In this document: positions 52,382 through 62,782 of the stretch, piece by piece
Layout of the letters: every line of letters starts with the position of its first letter
How positions within the stretch are numbered: the stretch's first letter is position 1
Assembly (NCBI GenBank): GCA_903901335.1
Contig: CAIUQR010000147.1
Location: 31,120 to 95,119 of the forward strand
Direction of reading: 5' to 3'
From: an uncultured delta proteobacterium
GTDB taxonomy: Bacteria; Desulfobacterota; Desulfobulbia; Desulfobulbales; Desulfocapsaceae
Length of the DNA: 64,000 bases
Notes under the pieces: model-generated
Databases searched by the model: none
Told to the model about the DNA's origin: nothing
The model's input: only the letters and a program-made list of their open reading frames with translations
Program-made: the position numbers and the translations under genes

Positions 52382-53692
52382 ATGACGACATTATACTGGG
52401 AAGAAGAGATCGAGACGCTTCCACGGGTGGGGCTGGAGTCGATTCAATTGCGACGGTTGCAGCATCTGGTTTCCCGGGTCTACAGGACCGTGGCACCCTA
52501 CCGGCGCAAGATGGAGGCGGGGGGAGTCCGGCCGGAAGATATCAAAACCCTGGCGGATTTGCGCAAACTGCCCTTCACGGTCAAGAATGACCTGCGCGAC
52601 AACTATCCGTTCGGCCTGTTTACCGTGCCGATGGAAGAGATCGTCCGGGTCCATGCCTCGTCCGGGACCACCGGCAAACCAACCGTAGTCGGCTACACCC
52701 AGAAAGATATTGAGACTTGGGCCAATGTGATGGCCAGGGCTTTAACCTGCGCCGGGGCCCATAGAGGCGACATGGTCCATAACGCCTACGGCTACGGGCT
52801 GTTCACCGGCGGACTCGGCGCCCATTACGGGGCCGAACGCCTTGGCGCCACGGTCATCCCGGTCTCCGGCGGCAACACCAAACGGCAGATCACGATCATG
52901 AAGGACTTCGGCTCGACGGTCCTCTTATCAACACCTTCTTATGCGCTGAATCTGGCCGAGACCATGGACGCGCTCGGTGTCGATCCCTCCTCCCTGTCGC
53001 TGCGGGTAGGCATCTTCGGAGCCGAACCGTGGAGCGAGAACATGCGTGAGGAGGTGGAACGGAAGCTGAACCTGAAGGCCGTCGATATCTATGGTCTCTC
53101 CGAGGTCATGGGGCCGGGTGTGGCCATGGAATGTCTGCAGACCGAGAGGGGGATGCATGTCTTCGAGGACCACTTCCTGCCCGAGATCATCGACCCCGAT
53201 ACCGGCGAGGTGTTGCCGGAAGGCGAAAAAGGAGAGCTGGTTTTTACGACGCTTACCAAGGAGGCCTTTCCGATTATCCGCTATCGTACCAAGGACATCT
53301 CCAGGCTGATCTATGAGCCATGCGGCTGCGGCAGGACGCTGGTCCGGATGGAGAAGGTGACCGGCCGTACCGACGACATGCTGATTATCCGCGGGGTCAA
53401 TGTCTTCCCCTCCCAGGTGGAGCATGTGTTGATGAGCATCGAGGGTGTTGAACCTCATTATCAGATTGTAGTCGAGCGCGAAGGCAACCTGGACACGATG
53501 TCGGTCCAGGTGGAGGTCAGTGAGAATATCTTCTCCGATGAGATCAGAGTGCTTGAAAATCTGAGCAGGAAGATTCAACTGGAGATCAAAGACCTGCTGG
53601 GGGTCACCTGCAAGGTCAAGCTGGTCGAGCCGAAAACGATCCAGCGCAGCGAAGGCAAGGCCCAGCGGGTTATTGATAAACGAAAAATCTGA
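52382..53692 (+). CDS. paaK: Phenylacetate-CoA ligase, first copy
   Basis: 436 residues. The adenylate-forming motif is [17 protein letters not shown], with [23 protein letters not shown] and the C-terminal [20 protein letters not shown] before the second domain. It converts an aryl acetate plus ATP and CoA to aryl-acetyl-CoA and AMP. Beside iorAB it could recapture free arylacetate or act on related acids. The second copy lies at 60125-61423. It lies 16 bases ahead of the ACT gene. Confidence 0.92.
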   Translation: MTTLYWEEEIETLPRVGLESIQLRRLQHLVSRVYRTVAPYRRKMEAGGVRPEDIKTLADLRKLPFTVKNDLRDNYPFGLFTVPMEEIVRVHASSGTTGKPTVVGYTQKDIETWANVMARALTCAGAHRGDMVHNAYGYGLFTGGLGAHYGAERLGATVIPVSGGNTKRQITIMKDFGSTVLLSTPSYALNLAETMDALGVDPSSLSLRVGIFGAEPWSENMREEVERKLNLKAVDIYGLSEVMGPGVAMECLQTERGMHVFEDHFLPEIIDPDTGEVLPEGEKGELVFTTLTKEAFPIIRYRTKDISRLIYEPCGCGRTLVRMEKVTGRTDDMLIIRGVNVFPSQVEHVLMSIEGVEPHYQIVVEREGNLDTMSVQVEVSENIFSDEIRVLENLSRKIQLEIKDLLGVTCKVKLVEPKTIQRSEGKAQRVIDKRKI

Positions 53693-53708
53693 TTCTTAGG
53701 AGATAACC

Positions 53709-54140
53709 ATGCGTGTAGAACAGATTGCGGTATTTTTGGAAAATAAATCGGGGCGGCTGGCCGAGATCACCTCTATTCTAGCCGAGAACGATATCAATAT
53801 CAGGGCGCTTTCTGTAGCCGACACGGCGGATTTCGGGATACTCCGTCTTATCGTCGACAAGGTCGAGAAGGCAAAGACTGCCTTGAAACAAAACGGTTTC
53901 ACCGTTGGCAAGACGACCGTTATTGCAGTTGAAGTGCCCGACAGGACCGGAGGCCTGGCCTCCGTCTTGAAGGTTGTTGAAACGGCCGGCCTGAATGTCG
54001 AGTACATGTATGCATTTGTAAATAAAACTGGTGAAGATGCGGTGTTGATTTTTCGTTTCGACGAGATTGACAAGGCCATTGAGACGCTGCAGCAGAGCGG
54101 CTTCAAGATCTTGACGGGGGAGCAGATCTGTGCGCTCTAG
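53709..54140 (+). CDS. Tandem ACT-domain protein
   Basis: 143 residues with two ACT-type repeats: [33 protein letters not shown] (1-35) and [33 protein letters not shown] (72-105, in two parts). Such stand-alone ACT proteins are found behind phenylacetate-CoA ligases in anaerobes and probably sense amino acids. It might bind aromatic amino acids and regulate the cluster or its enzymes. An AGGAG site precedes the ATG. Confidence 0.87.
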   Translation: MRVEQIAVFLENKSGRLAEITSILAENDINIRALSVADTADFGILRLIVDKVEKAKTALKQNGFTVGKTTVIAVEVPDRTGGLASVLKVVETAGLNVEYMYAFVNKTGEDAVLIFRFDEIDKAIETLQQSGFKILTGEQICAL

Positions 54141-54181
54141 AGCTGTTGCGTAAACCTATTTCTACTATCTGAGGGGAGAGT

Positions 54182-55330
54182 ATGAAAATTTCTGGAACAA
54201 AAATGATTGTTGCGGTGGCGGCACTTTGCCTGCTGACGGCACCTGCAGCCTGGGCAAAGGAAATTAAAGTCGGTGCCGTGCTTGCGGTTACCGGTCCGGC
54301 ATCGTTTCTCGGCGGTCCGGAGGCCAGGACGCTGGAGATGCTGGTTGATGAGCTGAACGCCAAGGGAGGCATCAACGGCGACAAGATCCAGATGATCATC
54401 AAGGATACCGCCGGTAGCCCGGAAAAGGCGGTCTCCTTTGCCAAACAGCTCATTGAAGAAGAAAATGTTGTCGCCATCATCGGACCGTCCACCTCCGGTG
54501 AGACGATGAGTCTGAAGAAAATTGCCGAGGATGCCAAGACACCGCTGATCTCCTGTGCAGCGGCCGAGGTTATCGTTAATCCCGTTGCCTCCTACGTCTT
54601 CAAAACTCCGCAGAATGATTCTTTTGCAGCCCAGAAGATCTTTCAGGAGATGAAGAAAATGGGTGTTGTCAAGATTGCAGTCCTCAGCAGCAATACCGGA
54701 TTCGGCCAGGCCGGCAAAGAGCAGATTGCGAAGATTGCCCCGGAGTTCGGCATCCAGATCGTCGAAAACGAGGTGTATGATAAACAGGCCACGGATCTCT
54801 CAGCAGTTATTGCCAAGATCAAGGCTAACAAGGATGTGCAGGCCGTGATGAACTGGTCGATTGAACCGGCCCAGGCCATCGTTGCTAAAAATATGCGCCA
54901 GGCCGGATGGGACGTGCCGCTGTTTCAGAGCCACGGTTTCGGCAACATCAAATATGTGGAAGCGGGCGGTATCGCCTCGGAAGGGATCATTTTTCCCGCC
55001 GGCCGGTTGCTGATCGCCGATCTGTTGCCGACAGCCCATCCCCAGAAGGCATTGTTGATGAAATATATCAGTGATTATGAAGGGAAATACAAAGAAACCG
55101 CCTCTGTCTTCGGTGGGTATGGGTATGATGCGTTCACGATCCTGACGGCAGCTATCAAGACAGGCGGGGCCGATAAGGAGAAAATCCGTACCGCCATTGA
55201 AAACATCAAGACTCTTCCGGGAACAAGCGGTATGTACACCTTCTCCGCAGCGGATCATAACGGCCTCACCATTGATGCCTTCGAGATGATGACCGTCAAA
55301 GACGGCAAGTTTGTTCCGTATAAAAAATAG
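54182..55330 (+). CDS. livK: LIV-type ABC substrate-binding protein, first copy
   Basis: 382 residues with a signal peptide (Ala-Trp-Ala cleavage about residue 25). The type-I periplasmic binding fold has IKVGAVLAVTGPASFLGGPEARTLEMLV, VAIIGPSTSGETMS and VLSSNTGFGQAGKEQ. The second copy at 55433 is the same length and nearly identical over long stretches. LIV binding proteins deliver branched-chain or other hydrophobic amino acids, aromatic acids or amides. In this cluster, aromatic or aryl-carboxylate ligands are plausible. A terminator follows (55337-55372). Confidence 0.93.
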   Translation: MKISGTKMIVAVAALCLLTAPAAWAKEIKVGAVLAVTGPASFLGGPEARTLEMLVDELNAKGGINGDKIQMIIKDTAGSPEKAVSFAKQLIEEENVVAIIGPSTSGETMSLKKIAEDAKTPLISCAAAEVIVNPVASYVFKTPQNDSFAAQKIFQEMKKMGVVKIAVLSSNTGFGQAGKEQIAKIAPEFGIQIVENEVYDKQATDLSAVIAKIKANKDVQAVMNWSIEPAQAIVAKNMRQAGWDVPLFQSHGFGNIKYVEAGGIASEGIIFPAGRLLIADLLPTAHPQKALLMKYISDYEGKYKETASVFGGYGYDAFTILTAAIKTGGADKEKIRTAIENIKTLPGTSGMYTFSAADHNGLTIDAFEMMTVKDGKFVPYKK

Positions 55331-55336
55331 AGAGGG

Positions 55337-55372
55337 AAAGGGGTCGGGCAGACTTGACTTTCCGCCCTTTTT
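55337..55372 (+). terminator. Terminator between the two LIV binding-protein genes
   Basis: AAAGGG-GT-CGG pairs with CCGCCCTTT as nine pairs with a two-base bulge, followed by a short T-run. It lies seven bases after the stop of the first copy. It probably partly terminates transcription. Confidence 0.55.
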
Positions 55373-55432
55373 ATCCTTGTGTTCCTTTATGATTACAGAC
55401 GTAATTAATTTTTCCTGAGGATGGAGGAAATT

Positions 55433-56581
55433 ATGAAAGGCTTCGGCACGAAATTTCTGGTAACAACAGCTGCTTTCTGTTTTCTGGTGGCTCCGAATGT
55501 TTGGGCGAAAGACATCAAGATCGGTGCCGTGCTGGCGGTTACCGGTCCGGCGTCGTTTCTTGGCGGTCCTGAGGCCAGGACCCTGGAAATGCTGGTAGAA
55601 GACCTGAATGCCAAAGGCGGCATCAATGGCGACAAGATTCAGATGATCATCAAGGATACCACCGGCAGTCCGGAAAAGGCGGTCTCCTTTGCCAAACAGC
55701 TCATTGAAGAAGATAATGTTGTTGCCATCATTGGACCTTCCACTTCCGGTGAGACGATGAGCCTGAAGAAAATTGCCGAGGATGCCAAAACGCCGCTGAT
55801 CTCCTGTGCCGCAGCCGAGGTCATTGTCAATCCGGTCGCCTCCTATGTCTTCAAGGTTCCCCAGAACGACTCCTTTGCGGCTCAGAAGATCTTTCAGGAG
55901 ATGAAGAATCTGGGCATTGCCAGGATCGCGGTGCTCAGCAGCAATACCGGGTTCGGTCAGGCCGGTAAAGAGCAGCTGACAAAAATCGCACCGGACTTCG
56001 GCATCCAGATTGTCGAGTCCGAGGTCTATGACAAGCAGATCACCGACCTCTCGGCGGTAATTGCGAAGATCAAGGCGAACAAGGAGGTCCAGGCCGTGGT
56101 CAATTGGTCCATTGAACCGGCCCAGGCCATAGTCGCGAAGAACATGCGTCAGGCCGGTTGGGATGTGCCGCTGTTCCAGAGCCATGGTTTTGCCAACATC
56201 AAATACGTGGAAGCTGGCGGGGTCGCCTCTGAAGGGATCATCTTTCCGGCCGGCCGTCTCCTGATCGCCAACCTGCTGCCGGACAGCCACCCTCAAAAGG
56301 CCGTACTGGTTAAATATGTCAGTGATTACGAGACAAAATACAAGGAAAACGCCTCCACCTTCGGCGGCCATGGTTACGATGCGCTGATGCTGCTCGATGC
56401 CGCAATCAAGGCCGGTGGGGCCGATCGGGAAAAAATCCGGACCGCCCTCGAAAAGATCAAGGATTTTCCGGGGACTGACGGGGTCTTTACCTTTTCGGCC
56501 ACGGATCATAACGGCCTGGGTATTGACGCCTTCGAGATGATGACCGTCAAAGACGGCAAGTTCGTTCCGTATAAAAAATAG
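55433..56581 (+). CDS. LIV-type ABC substrate-binding protein, second copy
   Basis: 382 residues from the ATG at 55433 with GAGGA upstream; an ATG at 55421 is in frame. Its signal peptide (Val-Trp-Ala) differs from copy one; the mature regions are highly alike, with substitutions clustered in the N-terminal lobe and near the end. Tandem duplication with divergence suggests different ligand ranges for one transporter. A stronger terminator follows (56598-56627) before livH. Both copies end in the same VPYKK. Confidence 0.93.
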   Translation: MKGFGTKFLVTTAAFCFLVAPNVWAKDIKIGAVLAVTGPASFLGGPEARTLEMLVEDLNAKGGINGDKIQMIIKDTTGSPEKAVSFAKQLIEEDNVVAIIGPSTSGETMSLKKIAEDAKTPLISCAAAEVIVNPVASYVFKVPQNDSFAAQKIFQEMKNLGIARIAVLSSNTGFGQAGKEQLTKIAPDFGIQIVESEVYDKQITDLSAVIAKIKANKEVQAVVNWSIEPAQAIVAKNMRQAGWDVPLFQSHGFANIKYVEAGGVASEGIIFPAGRLLIANLLPDSHPQKAVLVKYVSDYETKYKENASTFGGHGYDALMLLDAAIKAGGADREKIRTALEKIKDFPGTDGVFTFSATDHNGLGIDAFEMMTVKDGKFVPYKK

Positions 56582-56597
56582 AAAAAGAACAGACTCG

Positions 56598-56627
56598 GAC
56601 CGGGAGGTACATCCCGGTCTTTTTTTT
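56598..56627 (+). terminator. Strong terminator between binding proteins and livH
   Basis: GACCGGGA and TCCCGGTC pair perfectly over eight bases around a six-base loop, followed by eight T residues. It separates the binding-protein genes from the permease genes and probably reduces readthrough, giving an excess of binding protein. Confidence 0.85.
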
Positions 56628-56656
56628 GTCCTTGTGTCCTGGTAGCATTGATATTT

Positions 56657-57547
56657 ATGACCGCAGAGCTTTTTATTCAGTACCTGTTTGCCGGCATAAC
56701 CTATGGCAGTATGTATGCCATTGTCGCCATCGGCTTCAACATTATCTATAATACCACGGGAATCATCAATTTTGCTCAGGGCGAATTCGTGATGCTGGGC
56801 GGCATGATTTCGATAACGCTGCTGCGGTTCATGCCCCTGCCGCTGGCTATTGTGCTGGCTGTCGGTATCACCATGGCCGTGGGAGCATTGATCGAAATTG
56901 TCTTTATCCGCTGGCTGAAAGAACCGAGTGTTCTCCGGATGGTTATCATTACCATCGGTATCTCCATTCTTATCCGGGAGGCGGCCCTGCATATCTGGGG
57001 AGAAAGTGTGCGGTCTCTGCCCTATTTCGTCGGCAATGAAATTACTACCACAGGGATCCTTGGGGCAAGGATCTCCCCGCAGGTGATCTGGGTAATCGGT
57101 GTCTGCACAATGATGGTGCTGCTCCTCAGCCTCTTTTTTGGGACCACCTCCGTCGGCCGGGAGATGCGGGCCTGTGCTGCCAATCGCACAGCCGCTATCC
57201 TCTGCGGCATCAATACCAGAAACATGGTCACCTTATCCTTTGTTCTCAGTGCCGGAATCGGGGCCCTGGCTGGCTGCGTGATGTCGCCGATCACCAGTAC
57301 CCAGTATGATAACGGCACTGGTCTTGCCATCAAGGGCTTCACTGTGGCCATCCTTGGCGGGCTCGGAAATTCGGGGGGTGCGGTGGCCGCAGGGCTCCTT
57401 TTAGGGATTATCGAGGCCTTTTCCGTTTCGGTGGTGCCGCTGGCCTTTCAGGAGGCCATTGCCATTGCGATTTTGCTTCTCATTCTTTTTGTGCGGCCAA
57501 ATGGCCTATTCGGCTCGAAGGACCTTGCCGGGCTGAAGGAGTTTTAG
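56657..57547 (+). CDS. livH: LIV-type ABC permease LivH
   Basis: 296 residues from the ATG at 56657; the TTG at 56648 is an alternative. Eight or nine hydrophobic helices and family motifs GSMYAIVAIGFNIIYNTTGIINFAQGEFVMLGG (in sections), GREMRACAANRTAAILCGI and GGLGNSGGAVAAGLLLGIIE. It forms the inner-membrane channel with LivM. livM starts two bases after its stop. No ribosome site is obvious, in keeping with the terminator immediately upstream; a separate promoter may lie within the SBP gene. Confidence 0.92.
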   Translation: MTAELFIQYLFAGITYGSMYAIVAIGFNIIYNTTGIINFAQGEFVMLGGMISITLLRFMPLPLAIVLAVGITMAVGALIEIVFIRWLKEPSVLRMVIITIGISILIREAALHIWGESVRSLPYFVGNEITTTGILGARISPQVIWVIGVCTMMVLLLSLFFGTTSVGREMRACAANRTAAILCGINTRNMVTLSFVLSAGIGALAGCVMSPITSTQYDNGTGLAIKGFTVAILGGLGNSGGAVAAGLLLGIIEAFSVSVVPLAFQEAIAIAILLLILFVRPNGLFGSKDLAGLKEF

Positions 57548-57549
57548 GC

Positions 57550-58623
57550 ATGAAAAGGATAATTGCCCTGTTGGTGGCGTGCCTTCTGGTCATCGCGGTG
57601 GAACTGCTCTGCAGCTGGACAGGCACCCTTTACTATTTGACCCAGATGACCATGTCGGCCTACTACTCCCTGCTCATAATCGGCCTGTGCGTGGTCATGG
57701 GATACGCGGGCCAGATATCGCTTGGGCATGCCGGTTTTTTTGCGATCGGCGGCTATCTGTCCGCAGCCCTTACGACCAGAAATCTCCTGCTGTTCCATGA
57801 CAGTCTCCTAGTCAGAGGGCTCGACTTTGCGGGGCTCTTGGTGACCGGCAAAGATATCTATGGCGGAGCGCTGGTTGTGGTCACGCCATGGGCCGCCTGT
57901 CTGTTTGCGGTCCTGGTTGCTGCGACCATTGCCTTTCTAATCGGGATTCCGGTCCTGAAGCTGAAGGGCCACTATCTAGCCATGGCGACCCTGGGTTTCG
58001 GAATCATCATCTATCGGCTGGCCCTGGCCAGTTCGTACTTTGGCGGGGCCGACGGGATCTCGGCCGTCCGGCCCTTTCCGCTCTGTCCAGGGCTTTCGGT
58101 CAGCGGCGGCCCTTCCACCCGGGTCGAGAACTATTACATTGCCTGGGGACTGGTGCTTCTAGGCGTGATTTTGTTGCGCAATCTGATCAATTCCCGGATT
58201 GGCCGTGCCTTGCGGGCCATTCACGGTTCGGAGGAGGCGGCTGAATCCATGGGAGTGGATACAGCCCGTTATAAGTTGTATATTTTCGTGCTCTCGGCGG
58301 TGCTGGCAGCTATTGCCGGTGTCTTTCTGACCCATTACAACGGGGGGATCGGACCGTCCGAGGCCTCGGTGATGAAGTCGGTCCGGTATGTTGCCATCGT
58401 CGCCGTCGGCGGCATGGCCCATCTCTGGGGGGCGCTGACCATGAGCATCGTTTTGAATTTTCTGTCCTTACGGGGGGTCTTCGGCACCTATGATGATGCG
58501 ATCTTCGGAACAATCCTGATTCTGATCATGCTCTTTGCGCCCGAAGGGATCTTGAGGATCAATGTCGGGCAGAAGCTACTGAGTCTTGGCGGGGTATTCA
58601 AGAAAGGGGGGCGAAAGGATTGA
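57550..58623 (+). CDS. livM: LIV-type ABC permease LivM
   Basis: 357 residues, slightly longer than average. Helices span the whole protein; family motifs are [43 protein letters not shown] and [14 protein letters not shown] second short insert lies between helices at about 80-110. It pairs with LivH; livG begins one base after its stop. The start has GTTTTAG upstream of ATG and depends on coupling to livH. Confidence 0.92.
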   Translation: MKRIIALLVACLLVIAVELLCSWTGTLYYLTQMTMSAYYSLLIIGLCVVMGYAGQISLGHAGFFAIGGYLSAALTTRNLLLFHDSLLVRGLDFAGLLVTGKDIYGGALVVVTPWAACLFAVLVAATIAFLIGIPVLKLKGHYLAMATLGFGIIIYRLALASSYFGGADGISAVRPFPLCPGLSVSGGPSTRVENYYIAWGLVLLGVILLRNLINSRIGRALRAIHGSEEAAESMGVDTARYKLYIFVLSAVLAAIAGVFLTHYNGGIGPSEASVMKSVRYVAIVAVGGMAHLWGALTMSIVLNFLSLRGVFGTYDDAIFGTILILIMLFAPEGILRINVGQKLLSLGGVFKKGGRKD

Positions 58624-58624
58624 C

Positions 58625-59380
58625 ATGGCCCTTCTTGAAGTCGAAAATCTCCAGAAACGGTTTGGTGGCCTGCTGGCGGTTGATGATGTCTCTTTCACGG
58701 TGAAGCAAGGGCTGATCAAGGCAGTCATCGGTCCGAACGGGGCCGGCAAGACGACCTTGTTCAATCTGATATCAGGAGCGCTTCCCCCCACATCCGGCAG
58801 AATCCGCTATAACGGTGACGATCTTGGCGGAAAAAAACCACATAGCATTGCTGCCCTGGGTATTGCCCGGACCTACCAGAATGTTAAGATGTTTGCCGGG
58901 ATGACCGCCCTTGAAAATGTGATGGTCGGCCGGCATGTCCGCAGCCGATCGGGTTTTCTGGCCTCGATGTTGAAGATGCCCTGGACCTGGTCCGAGGAAA
59001 AGGAGATCAGGAAAAGATCCGTAGAACTGCTCGATCTTTTGGGAGTAGCGGATGTGGCGGATAAGGAGGCCACCAGTCTTGCCTTTGGTCAGCAGCGGGC
59101 GGTCGAGTTTGCACGGGCGCTGGCCATGGAACCATCTCTGTTGCTGCTGGATGAACCGGCTGCAGGCCTGAATATCTACGAGACCGCCGAGGTCGGGCGA
59201 CTGATCGTAAGAATCCGCGACTTAGGGATAACCGTTCTCCTCGTCGAACACGATATGTCGCTCGTTATGGATATATCCGATGAGATTCTGGTGCTCAGCT
59301 TTGGCCAGACCATTGCCGAAGGGATACCGGCAGCGATCCAGCAGGACCCGGAAGTGATTAAGATCTATCTCGGGGAATAA
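58625..59380 (+). CDS. livG: LIV-type ABC ATPase LivG
   Basis: 251 residues from the ATG at 58625, immediately after livM; the frame upstream of it overlaps livM and is rejected. Walker [15 protein letters not shown], the Q-loop YQNVKMF, a signature written [15 protein letters not shown] in place of LSGGQ (usual in LivG), Walker [12 protein letters not shown] and H-loop [10 protein letters not shown]. It drives transport with LivF. Confidence 0.93.
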   Translation: MALLEVENLQKRFGGLLAVDDVSFTVKQGLIKAVIGPNGAGKTTLFNLISGALPPTSGRIRYNGDDLGGKKPHSIAALGIARTYQNVKMFAGMTALENVMVGRHVRSRSGFLASMLKMPWTWSEEKEIRKRSVELLDLLGVADVADKEATSLAFGQQRAVEFARALAMEPSLLLLDEPAAGLNIYETAEVGRLIVRIRDLGITVLLVEHDMSLVMDISDEILVLSFGQTIAEGIPAAIQQDPEVIKIYLGE

Positions 59381-59389
59381 GGGGACATC

Positions 59390-60115
59390 GTGCTCAGAAT
59401 ACGCAATCTTGAAGCGGGATACGGCAAGCTGAAGGTGCTGAAGCACATCTCGATGCATGTCGATGCCGGTGAGATCGTAACCATCATCGGGGCCAATGGC
59501 GCCGGCAAGACCACGCTTCTGTCCACTATAGCAGGTCTCGTGAAGGCTGCCTCCGGTGAGATTGCCTTCAAAGGCAAAGACCTGAGAACCCTGGCTGCCT
59601 CGTCTATCCCGGCCTTGGGATGCGTGATGGTGCCGGAGGGCAGGCAGGTCTTTGCGTCGATGTCGGTGGAGGAGAACCTGCTGTTGGGTGGTCATGTCGT
59701 CAGAAACCAAGGCAAGCAGGTACTGGAAGAGCTTCTGGGGCACCAGTATGACCTGTTTCCAATCCTGAGGGAGCGGAAAGGGCAATTGGCGGGAACGCTG
59801 TCCGGAGGAGAACAGCAGATGCTGGCCATGGCCCGGGCCTTGATGGCCAGACCGTCGCTGGTGATGATGGATGAGCCGTCGACAGGTCTTGCCCCACTCA
59901 TCGTCAAGGGGATATTCGAGGTCATTGTCCGCCTGCGTGACGAGGGGAATACCGTGCTTCTGGTTGAGCAGAACGCCAAGGCGGCGCTTGCCATCGCCGA
60001 TCGCGGCTATGTCCTCGAGACAGGAAAGGTCATCGTCCAGGGTCCGGCCCAGGACCTGCTCGGCAATCGGGATGTGCAACGGGCTTATCTGGGACGGGAA
60101 AAAATAGAGGTGTAA
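59390..60115 (+). CDS. livF: LIV-type ABC ATPase LivF
   Basis: 241 residues with a GTG start. Walker [16 protein letters not shown]-loop and PEGRQVFASM box, signature LSGGEQQMLAMARALM, Walker B LVMMDEPSTGLAP and VEQNAK at the H-loop position. The partner of LivG. A GGGGACATC site and nine-base spacing indicate one transcript. PaaK copy two follows nine bases after its stop. Confidence 0.93.
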   Translation: MLRIRNLEAGYGKLKVLKHISMHVDAGEIVTIIGANGAGKTTLLSTIAGLVKAASGEIAFKGKDLRTLAASSIPALGCVMVPEGRQVFASMSVEENLLLGGHVVRNQGKQVLEELLGHQYDLFPILRERKGQLAGTLSGGEQQMLAMARALMARPSLVMMDEPSTGLAPLIVKGIFEVIVRLRDEGNTVLLVEQNAKAALAIADRGYVLETGKVIVQGPAQDLLGNRDVQRAYLGREKIEV

Positions 60116-60124
60116 GAGAAAATT

Positions 60125-61423
60125 ATGTATTGGGAACAGGAAAAAGAGTGTCTGCCCAGAGAAGATCTGGAACAGCTGCAATTAGAGAGGCTGCAGTCCA
60201 CCCTCTACAGGGTCGGGACCCATGTGCCTTTTTACCGGAAGAAATTCAATGAACTCAAGGTTGATTTCGATTCCTTCAACTCCTTGGATGATCTGCGGAG
60301 ACTGCCGTTTACGATGAAGCAGGACCTGCGCGACAACTACCCGTACGGGCTTTTTGCAGTGCCGCTTAGGGAAATAGTCCGGGTCCATTCCTCCTCCGGC
60401 ACGACCGGGATGGCTACGGTGGTCGGGTATACCAAAAACGACATTAAAAACTGGTCGAACCTGGTGGCTCGCATCCTCTGCGCCGCCGGGCTCACTGCCG
60501 ATGACGTGGTCCAGATCGCCTTCGGCTACGGTCTCTTTACCGGTGGTTTCGGTCTGCATTACGGGGCTGAGCGACTCGGGGCGTCGGTTATCCCGATATC
60601 GTCAGGCAATACCAAACGCCAGATCCAGATCATGCAGGATTTCAAGACCACCGCGCTTGTCTGCACGCCGTCCTATGCCCTGAAGATGGCCGATGTGATG
60701 ATGGAGATGGATATCAACCCGCACGGCCTGTCCCTGCGCTACGGCCTCTTCGGCGCCGAGCCCTGGTCGGAGGCGATGCGCAGCGAGATCAACGAGCGCC
60801 TCGGGATCAGGTCCTCCGATAACTACGGGCTCTCCGAGGTCATGGGGCCGGGTGTGGCCGGAGAATGCCGCGAGTGTAATGGCCTGCATATCAACGAAGA
60901 TCATTTCCTGATCGAGGTCCTTGATCCGAAGACCCTTGAACCGGTTGCCCCCGGTGAAATAGGCGAACTGGTCATCACCACGCTCACGAAGGAGGCCTTT
61001 CCGGTTATCCGTTACCGGACCCGAGATCTGACCCGGATCCTGCCGGGGACCTGTCCGTGCGGCCGGACTTTTGCCCGGATGAGCCGGATCATGGGACGCA
61101 CCGACGATATGCTGATCATCAAGGGGGTCAATGTCTTCCCGATCCAGATCGAATCGGTCCTCTTCGATATTGAAGGAACCGAACCCCATTACCGGATCAT
61201 CGTCGAGCGCGAAAACAATGAAGACAAGATCACGGTGATGGTAGAGGTGGTCGAGTCGATCTTCTTCGACGAGATGAAAAAACAGCGGGCGCTGGTCGAT
61301 ACGGTCAAGCGCCGCCTGGCCGCAGAACTCGGCATTCATGTCGAAGTGAAGCTGGTGGAAGAAAAGACCCTGGAGCGCTTCGACGGTAAGGGCAGCAGGG
61401 TCATCGATAAACGACAGCTGTAG
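60125..61423 (+). CDS. paaK: Phenylacetate-CoA ligase, second copy
   Basis: 432 residues. Same motifs as the first copy: [41 protein letters not shown] and [20 protein letters not shown]. An internal CRECN segment and a CPCGR near residue 314 differ from the first copy. The two are clear paralogues with different substrate-loop residues. It is the last gene of the transporter operon; rph follows after 35 bases. Confidence 0.92.
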   Translation: MYWEQEKECLPREDLEQLQLERLQSTLYRVGTHVPFYRKKFNELKVDFDSFNSLDDLRRLPFTMKQDLRDNYPYGLFAVPLREIVRVHSSSGTTGMATVVGYTKNDIKNWSNLVARILCAAGLTADDVVQIAFGYGLFTGGFGLHYGAERLGASVIPISSGNTKRQIQIMQDFKTTALVCTPSYALKMADVMMEMDINPHGLSLRYGLFGAEPWSEAMRSEINERLGIRSSDNYGLSEVMGPGVAGECRECNGLHINEDHFLIEVLDPKTLEPVAPGEIGELVITTLTKEAFPVIRYRTRDLTRILPGTCPCGRTFARMSRIMGRTDDMLIIKGVNVFPIQIESVLFDIEGTEPHYRIIVERENNEDKITVMVEVVESIFFDEMKKQRALVDTVKRRLAAELGIHVEVKLVEEKTLERFDGKGSRVIDKRQL

Positions 61424-61458
61424 GTTATAACTCTCAACAATCAACGGGACTTCTTCTT

Positions 61459-62154
61459 ATGCGTAGCGATAATCGTACCTCCGACAGTCTCCGTCCCGTC
61501 TCTGTCGAACGGGATTTTCAGCCCCAGACGGATGCCTCGATCCTGATCCGGATGGGCAATACCCATGTGATCTGTGCGGTCTCCATTGAAGAGAGTGTGC
61601 CGCCGTTTTTAAAAGACAGCGGTCAAGGTTGGATCACTGCCGAATATGGCATGCTGCCCTGCGCCACCTCGTCCAGAAGCCGCCGGGAATCGGTTGCCGG
61701 CAGGTCCGGCAGGACCTATGAGATTCAGCGTCTGATTGGTCGCAGCCTCAGGATGATGGTAGACCTGAAGACAATCGGCGAGCGGACTCTGCGGGTTGAC
61801 TGCGATGTATTAAATGCCGATGGCGGAACCAGGACCGCCTCGATTACCGGGGCGGCCCTGGCCGTGCGCAATGCCCTCGGCAGCCTGGTTATTGGTGGAA
61901 AACTAGCAAAGATGCCAGAAATACTGCCGGTAGCAGCAGTCTCGGCAGGGATTGTGGGCGGAGTGCCTATGCTGGACCTTGACTATGCCGAGGATTCGCG
62001 GGCTGGAGTGGATGCGAATTTCGTAATGGCAGGGGATGGCCGCTGGATTGAGATCCAGTCCACAGCCGAAGATGGACCGTTCTCCAACGAGGTCTTTCTG
62101 GCCCTCTCCGAGCTTGCCCGCAAGGGGGTTCAAGAGCTGTTCGATCTCTGGTAG
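61459..62154 (+). CDS. rph: Ribonuclease PH
   Basis: 231 residues, typical length. RNase PH trims the 3' ends of tRNA phosphorolytically. Motifs: [33 protein letters not shown] with Arg-rich [36 protein letters not shown] and [18 protein letters not shown]. The gene opens the right-hand block and may share the transcript end of the paaK gene. Confidence 0.96.
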   Translation: MRSDNRTSDSLRPVSVERDFQPQTDASILIRMGNTHVICAVSIEESVPPFLKDSGQGWITAEYGMLPCATSSRSRRESVAGRSGRTYEIQRLIGRSLRMMVDLKTIGERTLRVDCDVLNADGGTRTASITGAALAVRNALGSLVIGGKLAKMPEILPVAAVSAGIVGGVPMLDLDYAEDSRAGVDANFVMAGDGRWIEIQSTAEDGPFSNEVFLALSELARKGVQELFDLW

Positions 62155-62185
62155 TAATGAATGAACACGAGGGAAGGGAGTTGGG

Positions 62186-62782
62186 ATGCGTCGGAAGCAA
62201 TGTGAGATTACCGATCCGGAAAAGATCCGGGATATTCTGATACGATGTACGGTGGGTAGGCTGGCCACCACTGGCCGTGACGGCTACCCCTATATCACCC
62301 CGGTCAACTATGTCTTCTCCTATGAATCCATCTACTTCCATTGTGCTCATCAGGGAGAGAAAATCGACAATATTCTGAAGGACAACAGAGTCTGTTTCGA
62401 GGTCGATATTCCGCTTTCCTATCTCGATCTGGCCTTTGACCCGACCCGGCCGCCCTGTCAGGTCCATCAATTCTACCACTGCGTGATTATTCGCGGTCGA
62501 GCTTTTTTCGTCGAGGACCCGGTCGAAAAGGTGACGGCCCTCAACGCGCTGATGGCCTCGCATGAACGACTGCCGGATTTTTCGGCAATCACGAGCGATT
62601 CCCCTGCCGTCTCACTCTGCACAGTGGTGGCGGTCCGCATCGATACCATCAGCTGCAAGAGCGACCTGGCCCAGAAAAAGAGCGATGAAGAGCGGCGGCA
62701 CATCGGCGACTACCTGCTTAAGAGAGACCTTATAGGTGATTCTGAGGCTGCCCGTCTGATGTCGGAAAAGAGAGAAAGGTAA
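62186..62782 (+). CDS. Pyridoxamine-5'-phosphate oxidase-related FMN-binding protein
   Basis: 198 residues. The split-barrel start is RDILIRCTVGRLATTGRDGYPYITPVNYVF, then YFHCAHQGEKIDNILKDNRVCFEVD. The end is a charged helix. Similar proteins bind FMN, F420 or haem and act on small substrates or as resistance proteins (NimA group). The precise substrate is unknown. An AAGGGAG site precedes the ATG. It follows rph by 31 bases and is convergent with the Gln-rich gene. Confidence 0.87.
   Translation: MRRKQCEITDPEKIRDILIRCTVGRLATTGRDGYPYITPVNYVFSYESIYFHCAHQGEKIDNILKDNRVCFEVDIPLSYLDLAFDPTRPPCQVHQFYHCVIIRGRAFFVEDPVEKVTALNALMASHERLPDFSAITSDSPAVSLCTVVAVRIDTISCKSDLAQKKSDEERRHIGDYLLKRDLIGDSEAARLMSEKRER

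Noticed and set aside
54800..56992. 730-codon open frame on the minus strand across the LIV binding proteins
   Set aside because: It is the antisense shadow of two near-identical GC-rich genes with biased third positions. Its product is low-quality, repeats because the genes repeat, and has no known domain or ribosome site.
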